Shown here: positions 1-7,433 of the stretch, in pieces
Layout of the letters: every line of letters begins with the position of its first letter
How positions within the stretch are numbered: position 1 is the first letter of the stretch
Assembly (NCBI GenBank): GCA_025774735.1
Contig: JALGZU010000047.1
Coordinates: forward strand, 1-16,627
Direction: 5' to 3'
DNA from: a candidate division LCP-89 bacterium
GTDB taxonomy: Bacteria > Electryoneota > B3-LCP
DNA: 16,627 nt
Translations under genes and position numbers: made by a program
Notes under the pieces: generated by a model
What the model saw: only the letters and a program-made list of their open reading frames with translations
What the model was told of the DNA's origin: nothing
Databases searched by the model: none

Positions 1-176
1 GGCTGAATATTTTCAACATTCAAGGAAGACGGGTGGCGGAGTTGGTAAATGGGACGAGAACCGCCGGATATCACGAGGTCACCTGGGATGCGTCCAACCT
101 GGCTTCGGGTCTCTACTTCTACCGCATCGAAGCGGGCGACTTCACTTCGGTGAAGAAGATGATATTCATAAAGTAA
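1..176 (+). CDS. C-terminal end of a T9SS-sorted secreted protein (partial)
   Basis: Only the last 57 codons are in the window, read from base 3 to the TAA at 174-176. They encode a T9SS type A C-terminal sorting domain: a strand with IQGRRVAEL, then AGYHEVTWDAS, LASGLYFYRIEAGDF and the terminal VKKMIFIK. The domain directs a Sec-exported protein through the type IX outer-membrane secretion system and is then usually removed or used for surface attachment. The body of the protein lies upstream of the window, so its role is unknown. The next gene starts 63 bp downstream with no clear terminator between, so the two may be co-transcribed. Confidence 0.85.
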   Translation, partial: LNIFNIQGRRVAELVNGTRTAGYHEVTWDASNLASGLYFYRIEAGDFTSVKKMIFIK

Positions 177-239
177 TTGAAGAGGCCGGGGAGAAATATA
201 AACGAAACGTGGGGGTATCATAAACAGGAGGATTGATAC

Positions 240-2609
240 ATGCTGCTTCGACCGGTTTGCGCGCTAAACCTGCTGCTTATGACGGTCACGGCTTTCGCCC
301 AACTGCCCGTGGATAACCTCGAATTCCTCGGACACAACGGCATCAACGGCGCCCACCTGATGGACATCGAAGTCGTCGGGTTAAAGGCTTATACTTCCGT
401 GGGCGCATACCAGGGGCTGGAGACGTACGACATTTCCAACCCGTATATTCCAACGAGACTGGGCTACAACACGCCGTCCAACTGGAGATCCCGCCACTAC
501 GGCGATACCCTGTTCGTTTTCAACCGCGAAGGCGGACTCAGGATATATAACATCAGCGGGAATACATCCCAGCTGGGAAGCTGTGGCTCCGGCGGATCGA
601 ACATCTACTTCGAAGGAGGCGCCTTAATAGGCTCGACTCTCTACGTGGCTACACACCAGAACGGGATGGTCTCCGTCAACGTCGGCAACTTATCCAATCC
701 ATACGTTACCGGCACTCATTCCCTGACCGACAACGCCTGCTGGAACGCTGAATCATCCGGGGACTACCTCTTCATCGCCAACGGGCGCTTCGGCCTGTGC
801 GTTGCGAACACAGCGGGAGGATTCACCGAAGTCACAAACCTGGATCTGCCCGGTCTGGCCAACGATATCGTGCTGGATGGCGACGTCGCCGTGGTGGCTC
901 TGGGCCCGTCGGGTCTGGCCACGGTGGACATTTCCGATCCTGAGAATCCGGTTCTACTGGACATCGCTCCGAGCATGGGCTGTGCCTGGGGCATGGGCAT
1001 CGAAGATCACCAGGTTATCGTCGGATCCTGGCGGGTGATGGAACTCTTCGACGTCAGCAATCCAGAATCCATCGAGTTGACCGGCTGGGAGAACACCAAA
1101 ACCTGGGCTATGGGGGCGGACATCGATCCGATCCCGGGCGGCGATATCATCGCCGTTTCCGACTGGCGCGGGATGTCCACCTTTCAAATCGGCATCGAAG
1201 CGGTACCGGACATCGACGTGTATCCCATGAGGGTCGATTTCGGAGAGGTCTCGACAGCGACGGATTCCACCGTGATCGTGCGCAATAGCGGTGGAGCAAC
1301 GTTAAACGTCACTTCGATCAGCACTCCCGGAGGCATCAACGTGCAGCCTTCATCATTCAGCCTGGCCTCCGGCGATTCGATTGAAGTGGTCATCACCGCC
1401 ACAGGCAGCACCGTTTACGGATCGATCACCTATTACACGAATGACCCGGACGAAACCACTTTCATCCAGTACGTTTATGCCAATAACACCAGTTTCCCCC
1501 AGGCAGGCTCCATCGCTCCAGACTTCACGCTGGAAGGAACGGACGGCAACTGGTACACGCTTTCGGAACTCAGGGGCAACGTCATTTTCCTCGAATTCGG
1601 CGGGGGATGGTGACCGCTCTGCGGATCGCAGAGTGCGGCCTCCGACGGTACCATCTACGATATGTACGAGAACGACAACGTGCTGATCTTCGAAATCGGC
1701 AGCAACCTGTACGAATTGCTCGAGTTCGTCAACGTGTTCGGATGCCGCTTCCCCGGCCTGGTGGACAACGGATATGTTTACGGCACCTACCGTGTCCCCC
1801 ACCCCGAAGCGCCCTATCCCCAGGATTACGTCATCGATCAGGAGGGTAGAATCGCCTACTGGTCAGTCGAATACGATCCCCAGGAGGTCATCCGGGTGAT
1901 CGACCGCTTGCTGGAACAGGGTAGTAACCTCTCCGTAGCCCTCCAACCGATCAACCCGCCCATCGTCATTCCCGCGGGAGGCGGCAGCTTCGACTACAAC
2001 ATTGCGGCGACAAACAGTGGGACTTCACCCCTGAGTTTCGACGTATGGTGTATGGTGACCCTGCCGAACGGATCACCGTACGGGCCGGTTTTGGGACCTG
2101 TAAACGTGACGCTACCGGCCGGCATAACTATCGACCGGGACCGCACCCAGGTGGTGCCGGGCAGTGCACCGGCGGGAGAATACATCTATAATGCATACGT
2201 AGGTACCTACCCGAACGTCACCCTGGACAGCGATTCGTTCCCTTTCACAAAAACGGGCGTCGCAGAGTCTCAACCGCCATACACTGAATGGAGGAACACG
2301 GGAAACCCTTTTGAGGAAACAGCCGGATCAGTGGAGGATATACCCCGGGACCATCTATTCCTCCATAGCCACCCGAATCCGTTCAATCCGGCGACTTCCA
2401 TCAGTTTTCAGTTGCCCGAGGCGTGCTGGGTGAGATTGGATGTGTTTGATATCTGCGGGAGACTCACCGAGTCGCTCCTACAAGGTTTCAGGAAAGCGGG
2501 AACATACGAGGTGACGTTTGATGCATCCGATTTGACATCGGGAATCTACTTCTACCGCATCGAAGCGGGCGACTTCACGGCTGTGAAGAAAATGATCCTG
2601 ATGAAATAA
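240..2609 (+). CDS. Secreted multidomain redoxin selenoprotein (beta-propeller / HYDIN-like / thioredoxin-fold UxxC / Ig-like / T9SS sorting domain)
   Basis: I read one 789-residue protein through an in-frame TGA at 1611-1613; the frame is the same on both sides and the protein homology is continuous. The ATG at 240 has an AGGAGG at 226-231 and opens a signal peptide ending near AFAQ. Domains: LVIVD-type propeller blades, residues about 25-315; a HYDIN/ASPM-like Ig domain, about 324-416; a redoxin/TlpA-like domain, about 420-560 (APDFTLEGTDG, then GGGW-U458-PLC461); an Ig-like domain, about 563-672; and a T9SS type A sorting domain from HPNPFNP, about 711, to KKMILMK. U458 replaces the first cysteine of the thioredoxin CxxC motif, the usual place for selenocysteine in such families. 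The predicted role is extracytoplasmic thiol/selenol redox chemistry at the cell surface; substrate unknown. Alternatives are a nonsense mutation (TGC or TGT to TGA) or a base-call error. Domain reading is secure; the Sec call is strong but unproven. Confidence 0.8.
1611..1648 (+). promoter_or_regulatory. In-frame UGA (Sec codon) with SECIS-like hairpin
   Basis: Directly after the UGA a stem can form: 1614-1616 with 1636-1638, then 1617-1623 with 1627-1633, a 2-nt bulge (1634-1635) and a GAU triloop at 1624-1626. All ten pairs are Watson-Crick. The loop starts only 10 nt after the UGA, closer than the roughly 16-37 nt usual for bacterial SECIS elements. An alternative fold pairs 1627-1630 with 1634-1637 around a GAG loop, and 1622-1624 with 1642-1644. 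It puts a G-first loop 17 nt from the UGA, inside the usual range. Either could bind SelB; which one forms is not known. Confidence 0.6.
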
Positions 2610-2628
2610 CGGATCGACTCCCATATAT

Positions 2629-2656
2629 AAAGGCGGGCTGTAGTGCCCGCCTTTTT
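2629..2656 (+). terminator. Rho-independent terminator (probably bidirectional)
   Basis: The stem pairs AAAGGCGGGC (2629-2638) with GCCCGCCTTT (2645-2654) around a 6-nt loop, and a T run covers 2652-2656. It lies 20 bp past the redoxin gene stop. The A-rich 5' flank gives a T-rich tail on the other strand too, as expected between converging genes, yet the converging gene is now only a stub. The structure is nearly identical to the terminator at 9463-9490. Confidence 0.9.
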
Positions 2657-2680
2657 CTGTTCTCAATTCAGCCTTTGTAG

Positions 2681-2765
2681 TTAGACTCGTTTGATCACTA
2701 TCGACTCTCGTCCTATACTGATGGATGGCTTTTCAGAAAGTATCCCTCCCACTACTGCCCGCCCG
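2681..2765 (-). pseudogene. 3' stub of a SpoIIE/RsbU-type phosphatase gene
   Basis: Read on the minus strand from about 2704 to the TAA at 2681-2683, the sequence ends ...IVIKRV. The intact phosphatase at 9514-12213 ends ...MVIKRV at the same distance from an equivalent terminator. The last four sense codons differ mostly at synonymous third positions, which suggests the copy was once coding. Farther in, the similarity becomes patchy, the frame is broken and the motif DDVTL is not recoverable; nothing convincing remains beyond about 2765. The rest of the gene is missing. I infer a relic of a duplicated gene end; the exact left limit is uncertain. Confidence 0.5.
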
Positions 2766-2792
2766 CCCGAAACGTAAATGCGCAATAATCTC

Positions 2793-2821
2793 TTGACCTT
2801 TTTCCGTAGGAATTCTATATT
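2793..2821 (+). promoter_or_regulatory. Sigma-70-type promoter of the LVIVD-repeat gene
   Basis: TTGACC (2793-2798) and TATATT (2816-2821) are separated by exactly 17 bp. The element lies about 38 bp before the ATG at 2859, leaving a short leader with a GGAGG ribosome site at 2849-2853. It follows the upstream terminator, so this gene is an independent transcription unit. Confidence 0.6.
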
Positions 2822-2858
2822 TCGAAGAAACCAGCCTTTTAACATCGTGGAGGCTATC

Positions 2859-5005
2859 ATGAAAACACGGTTGAGGATTTGGAGCCGCCGACTGTTTACG
2901 TTGGTGGCGGCGATAGGGGTTACCACGGCAGCCGCTCAGGACAGCCTGAATGTGACCAAAGTGGGACAGTTTTATGACTACATGGACTGGGCTATAAATG
3001 TAGCGGTAGCCGGCAACTACGCGTAGCGTCTGCCCACACCGGTTTGCTGGTGCTGGACGTCTCGAATCCCGCGACGCCATTTGAAGTGGGATTTTACGAT
3101 ACCCCGGGCGAAGCTTATGACGTGGTTGTGGTAGGAAATTATGCCTATGTTGCGGATTTTGCCTCCGGCCTTCGGGTGATAGACATTTCGAATCCGAATG
3201 CGCCAACCGAAGCAGGGTATTGTGAAACACCGGGACTGGCGCACAGTGTGGTGGTTGTAGGAAGCTACGCTTACGTGGCTGACGAAGCCTCCGGCCTGCG
3301 CGTAATAGACGTCTCGAATCCGAATGCGCCGGTCGAAATAGGGCACTGTGACACACCGGGCGTGGCTGTTGACGTGGCCGTATCGGGAAACTACGCCTAC
3401 ATAGCTGATTGGTTTTCAGGGATAAGGGTAATAGATGTCTCGGACCCTGTCAATCCTTACGAAGTGGGATACTGCGACACACCGGGAGACGCCTTCGGTG
3501 TAGCGATTGCAGGAAACTACGCCTATGTAGCCAATGGGTTTTCAGGCTTAAGGGTAATAGACGTCTCGGATCCTGTTAACTCTTACGAAGTGGGATACTG
3601 CGACACGCCGGGTTGGGCTCGCGACGTCACGGTTTCGGGAATCTGGGCTTTCGTGGTGGATCACGACACTGGTCTGCAGATAATATCCATTTATAATCCG
3701 ATTATCCCTCTTCCCGCGGCATCTTGTGATACACCGGGTGCCGCACGCGGTATAGCCTATGCCGCGGCTAAAGTCTACATAGCGGATGAAGGGACCGGCT
3801 TGAGGATAATAAACGTCTCGACCCCCACTATGCCGTTTGAATTGGGGTATTATGACACCCCGGGATATGTCGTCGGGGTGACAGTGGCGGGAGATTATGC
3901 CTACCTGGCGGACCATGATGCCGGCTTGCGGGTGGTGAGAATCTCCAATCCCGCAAATCCAGATGAAGAGGGATACTACGATACACCCGGAGACGCTCAG
4001 GATGTTAAGGTTGCAGACATCTATGCCTACGTGGCGGACGGAGGCGCCGGTCTACAAGTTGTGAATGTCGATGATCCTGGGGAGCCGGCTTTGGAGGGCT
4101 CTCTTGACACACCGGGGTATGCCCGGGATGTGGATATAGCGGGTAACTACGCCTATCTGGCGGATGATTGGATGGGCCTTCGGATAGTGAACATTTCTTA
4201 CCCCGCTATACCGGTCGAAGAAGGCTTTTATGACACACCGCACATAGCCCGCGGCGTGGCGGTGGCTGGAAACTATGCTTACGTAGCTGACCAAGATTCC
4301 GGCTTGCGAATCGTGGACATCGTTAATCCTTTTGGGCCGACTGAAGTGGGTTACTACGACACGCCGGGCATGGCTCTTGATGTGGCCGTCTCGGGAAACT
4401 ACGCCTACGTAGCTGATGGTTTTTCAGGATTAAGAGTAATTGACGTAACCAATCCCGCTGCCCCAACGGAAAGCGGCTACTTGCTCATCCCGGATTATGC
4501 CTATGGCCTGACCGTAATGGGGAACCATGTTTATCTGGCGGGAGGGAATGCCGGATTGCGGGTGTTGGACATCTCGAATCCCGCGGCGCCGAATGAAGTG
4601 GGGTACTATGACACGCAGGGGTATGCTTGCGGTGTAGCCGCTGCAGGAAACTACGCCTATCTGGCGGATTGGTGTTATTTCAAAATCTTCGATTGTAGCG
4701 TGGCTCTGCCTGTGGAACCACTCGAGAACGCGACCTATCCAAGCGAATTCGCCTTATACCCCGTCTACCCCAATCCGTTCAATCTGACCACAGTTCTCAG
4801 TTATCAGTTGCAAGCTGCAAGTTACACGACGCTGTCCATCATTGACATTCAGGGTCGTGAAATAGCCAGACTGGCCAACGGCTGGCGGGATGCGGGGATA
4901 CATGAGGTGACATTCGATGGAACGGGCTTGACCTCTGGAGTGTACATCTATCGAATCGAAGCCGGCGATTTCAGATCGGTGAAGAAGATGGTGCTGATGA
5001 AGTAG
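2859..5005 (+). pseudogene. LVIVD-repeat beta-propeller surface protein, frameshifted near the N terminus
   Basis: Translation from the ATG at 2859 (GTGGAGG at 2847-2853) gives a signal peptide (KTRLRIWSRRLF..., ending near AAAQ) and the start of the first repeat, then hits TAG at 3024-3026. The rest continues in another frame from about 3028 to the TAG at 5003-5005. Adding 4 nt (gcgta/gcg back to gcgtacgtagcg) restores GNYAYVASAHTG and gives a 716-residue protein. Body: thirteen full 42-residue LVIVD units plus an 18-residue last unit, typical of surface beta-propellers. C terminus: T9SS sorting domain (YPNPFN ... GLTSGVYIYRIEAGDF ... KKMVLMK). The large downstream frame is otherwise clean, so the lesion is recent or a sequence error. 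The only starts after the lesion, such as TTG at 3044, lack a signal peptide, so export would fail as written. Ligand unknown. Confidence 0.85.
3012..4699 (+). repeat. Coding tandem array of 126-bp LVIVD units (13 full plus 54 bp)
   Basis: Each unit encodes 42 residues following the pattern GNYAYVADxxSGLRVIDVSNPxxPxEVGYxDTPGxAxxVxV. All thirteen full units I counted are exactly 42 residues once the first is repaired. The observed 1688 bp plus 4 equals 13 x 126 + 54. The stretch before unit 1 (VTKVGQFYDY...VAVA) resembles the second half of a unit and would complete the half unit at the end, giving 14 blades, for example two seven-bladed propellers. Confidence 0.85.
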
Positions 5006-5026
5006 TACATTTTACCTCCATGAAAA

Positions 5027-5053
5027 GCCCCCTCTGACTAAGGGGGTTTTTTG
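5027..5053 (+). terminator. Rho-independent terminator
   Basis: CCCCCT (5028-5033) pairs with AGGGGG (5041-5046) around a 7-nt loop. Six T follow at 5047-5052, and four A precede the stem. It is 22 bp past the LVIVD gene stop. Confidence 0.9.
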
Positions 5054-5101
5054 TTATTGGAATTGTTAAGAGAAATATTTTTACTGCAATTAATAAAAGG
5101 C

Positions 5102-5148
5102 TTGACAGATGCGATTTAATTGATTAAATTATATTACCCCTCGGGGTA
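5102..5148 (+). promoter_or_regulatory. Sigma-70-type promoter with a palindrome near the start site
   Basis: TTGACA (5102-5107) and TAAATT (5125-5130) have a 17-bp spacer. Just downstream lies the inverted repeat TACCCC-TC-GGGGTA (5135-5148), covering the likely transcription start at about 5137. Its two-base centre makes it a better DNA operator candidate than an RNA hairpin. The ATG at 5203 follows an about 65-nt leader with GGAGG at 5193-5197. Confidence 0.6.
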
Positions 5149-5202
5149 CATAATACAAACTCTAGAAAATTTAAAGCTCAACACGTATAAGTGGAGGTCT
5201 TC

Positions 5203-7026
5203 ATGAAGAGATCAATACTGGTATCGCTCCTGTGCCTCATCCTTGTTGGATTTGCACAAGCACAAGAAATCAGCGGTCCCCAATCAGGCATTCTGGGACC
5301 GGGAACTTATACCGTCATTGGCGATATTTCTGTTCGTAACGGTGAAACCCTGGAAATCGTGCCCGGCACGGAATTCTTGCACAACGGTAATCACACCTGG
5401 ACCATTCAGGGGCTACTCACCGCACAGGGAACCGTGGGTGATAGTATCAAATTTGTCCGTCAGAATCCCATTGAACAACACCGCTGGGGTGGCTTGCGCT
5501 TCCAATCAAGCGCTTCCCCTGACTGCATCCTGGATTACTGCGTGATCGACCAGGTCTACATCCCATCGTCTCAACCTAACAGTTATCATGGTGGTGGTAT
5601 CTACATCAACGGAGTTGATCTGACAATATCGAATACCAGAGTCTCTAATTGTTCAGCTCAGGGAGATGGCGGAGGTATCTATGCTTACATCGCTGCTGTA
5701 ACCATCGATCACTGCCTAATTGTCGAGAACGAAGAATATGCTTACAATGCTGGTGGAGGGATTGCTCTTGATGAATGCGATGGAGCACTGGTCACACATT
5801 GTATCATCGCGCATAATTCCAGCAACGGGACGTGAGTCGGCTGCGGAGGCGGTGGGATCCACTGCTCAGGAAGCGGCAGTCCGACGATCACTTATAATCT
5901 GATCTATGATAATACTGCACCATGGGAAGGCGGCGGCTTTTTGGCCTATAGTGGCAGTACGCCAATACTGATCAATAATACCATCACAGAGAACTATTGC
6001 ACAGTCGCCAGTTCTGCAGGTGCCGGTGTCTGTTCCTACGGTAATGCAGATATAGCCGGTCACAACAACATCGTATACGGAAATGAAGCCAACAGTGATC
6101 CTGATTGGCTCGCTGGCTATGGCGGGGCAATTCATTTGAATTACACCTGTAGCGGAGAGATGCTGAGTGGCAGGGGAAACATCACGGATGATCCACTATT
6201 TGTTGATCCGGTGAACTATGATTTCAATCTGCAGACAGGTTCACCCTGCATTGACGCAGGCGATCCGGCAAGCCCTCTCGATCCGGATGGTACGATAGCC
6301 GATATGGGAGCATTTTACTACGATCAAAGTGGTTCGTCACCGGTCATTGTGACGCTGGTTCCATATAATCCTCCCATCCAGGTGCCAGCATCCGGCGGTT
6401 CCTTTGATTTCAACATCGAAGTTGCAAACAATGGAACAGATCCTGAAACCTTCGACATCTGGACCATGGCGACCCTGCCGAACGGCAGCGAGTACGGTCC
6501 TATCATCTATCTACCTGATTTTACTGCTCCGGCGAGTTGGTCGAGTAATCGAGACCGTACACAGGTAGTTCCGGCAACAGCTCCGACAGGTTTGTATACC
6601 TACGACGCCTATGTCGGCGTTTATCCGGATGACATCTGGGATGAAGATCACTTCGATTTTGAGAAACTGGCGGATGGTGACGGCAGTTTGCCTGAAAACG
6701 GCTGGATGTGCTGGGGTGAAAGCTTTGAAGAGTTAGCTGGTGACGCTGAAATGGCTGCACCCGAAAAGTTTGCGTTGCATGGGGCTTACCCGAATCCTTT
6801 CAATCCTGCGACAGCAATTAGCTATCAGCTTCCAGCGGACAGCCGGATTAGTCTCTCGGTTTACGATGTTTCTGGATCCCTGATTACAACGCTTGTCGAC
6901 GGCTGGAGAGATGCGGGGCTACATGAGGTGGCCTTCGATGGAACGGGCTTGACCTCTGGAGTGTACATCTATCGAATCGAAACGGGCGACTTCACCTCGG
7001 TGAAGAAGATGGTGCTGATGAAGTAG
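5203..7026 (+). CDS. Secreted parallel beta-helix protein with T9SS sorting domain and an in-frame UGA
   Basis: I start at ATG 5203 because GGAGG lies 5 nt upstream and the next residues are a signal peptide (KRSILVSLLCLILVGFAQAQE); the in-frame GTG at 5191 overlaps the ribosome site. An in-frame TGA at 5833-5835 (residue 211 of 607) splits the gene, but the frame and the fold continue past it. Residues about 25-375 are right-handed beta-helix coils (GGGIY, NNTITEN; ending NLQTGSPCIDAG, the usual end of such domains). Then come an Ig-like domain about 385-495 (like those in the redoxin and sialidase-like proteins), a WMCWGESFEE linker and a T9SS type A sorting domain (YPNPFNP ... KKMVLMK). 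The TGA context is T-U-V-G-C, a UxxC in a surface turn. It could be selenocysteine, or a nonsense mutation of Trp (TGG), Cys or Arg; the family does not demand a redox residue here. As a plain stop it would leave a truncated helix with no sorting signal. Confidence 0.8.
5833..5885 (+). promoter_or_regulatory. In-frame UGA with a SECIS-like stem-loop (candidate)
   Basis: An outer stem pairs 5836-5840 with 5881-5885 and 5841-5844 with 5876-5879, with U5880 bulged. An inner hairpin pairs 5849-5855 with 5859-5865 (one G-U) around a GAU loop at 5856-5858. The loop starts 20 nt after the UGA and begins with G, both within the usual bacterial SECIS pattern, and the helix begins at the base after the UGA. 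Runs of glycine codons make GC-rich folding easy by chance, so this is suggestive only. Confidence 0.4.
6884..7011 (+). repeat. Near-identical sorting-domain DNA repeat, copy 1
   Basis: This 128-bp coding stretch matches 9301-9428 with only two mismatches by eye. It encodes the end of the T9SS sorting domain (TTLVDGWRDAGLHE ... SVKKM). Sequence outside the block diverges quickly. A 47-bp part (6935-6981) is also identical to 4914-4960 in the LVIVD gene. Confidence 0.9.
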
Positions 7027-7047
7027 TAACATTTTGTCTCGCAGGCC

Positions 7048-7082
7048 ATGGCATCCTCTTGAGATCCGGAGGATGCCATTTT
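7048..7082 (+). terminator. Rho-independent terminator
   Basis: A perfect 11-bp stem pairs ATGGCATCCTC (7048-7058) with GAGGATGCCAT (7069-7079) around a 10-nt loop. It is followed by TTTTATTT. It lies 21 bp past the beta-helix gene stop. Confidence 0.85.
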
Positions 7083-7433
7083 ATTTAGCTATTAATGTCA
7101 ATGGTAATAATAATAGTAAAATGCGAATTAGTTCTTGATTTAGCTATTGAATTTATGTATATTATGGAATAAACAAAGTAGAATTTGCTCGATCCATCTG
7201 CTTGCCGCACTGCCTCTTTGTCCGTCGTAACTTGAGATTGCTCCACTACTTTGGCTTTCTCAACCACTAAAAACCGCTGCTTTCAAGTAATCATTCTGAC
7301 ACCTTATTTGCTCCACACTGTTCGTTAACTTCACCGCTACGGTTTCTTCGATTTACCTGAGTGCCATCTCATAATGTCGTTCCAGATATCCGGGGAACAA
7401 AACAAATGGTAAAAAAAGAAGAGGAGTACAAAG
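7083..7433 (+). other. Intergenic region: promoter and long untranslated leader
   Basis: This AT-rich stretch holds no convincing gene. A promoter sits at 7135-7163. If it is used, the sialidase-like gene has a leader of about 260 nt (7170-7433). I could not recognise a riboswitch, leader peptide or strong hairpin in it. Short frames here lack a ribosome site and protein-like composition. Confidence 0.5.
7135..7163 (+). promoter_or_regulatory. Sigma-70-type promoter of the sialidase-like gene
   Basis: TTGATT (7135-7140) and TATATT (7158-7163) are spaced by 17 bp in an AT-rich region just after a terminator. No better pair was seen closer to the ATG at 7434. Confidence 0.5.

Noticed and set aside
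1611..1613. UGA generally reassigned to an amino acid in this genome
   Set aside because: The phosphatase, queA, ruvA and ruvB all end at TGA at the position expected for the family, so UGA is a normal stop elsewhere.
2778..2858. ATG at 2778 as the start of the LVIVD protein
   Set aside because: It lies upstream of the promoter -35 box and lacks a ribosome site; ATG 2859 has GTGGAGG and opens a signal peptide.
3020..3030. Programmed frameshifting or phase variation at the LVIVD gene
   Set aside because: No slippery heptamer or tract of several short repeats is present; a 4-nt loss explains the break better.
3012..4699. CRISPR-like or non-coding satellite array
   Set aside because: The 126-bp repeats are in frame, code for LVIVD units and vary at third positions; there are no short identical repeats with unique spacers.
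5191..5202. GTG at 5191 as the start of the beta-helix protein
   Set aside because: It overlaps the GGAGG ribosome site of the ATG at 5203, and the signal peptide begins naturally at that ATG.
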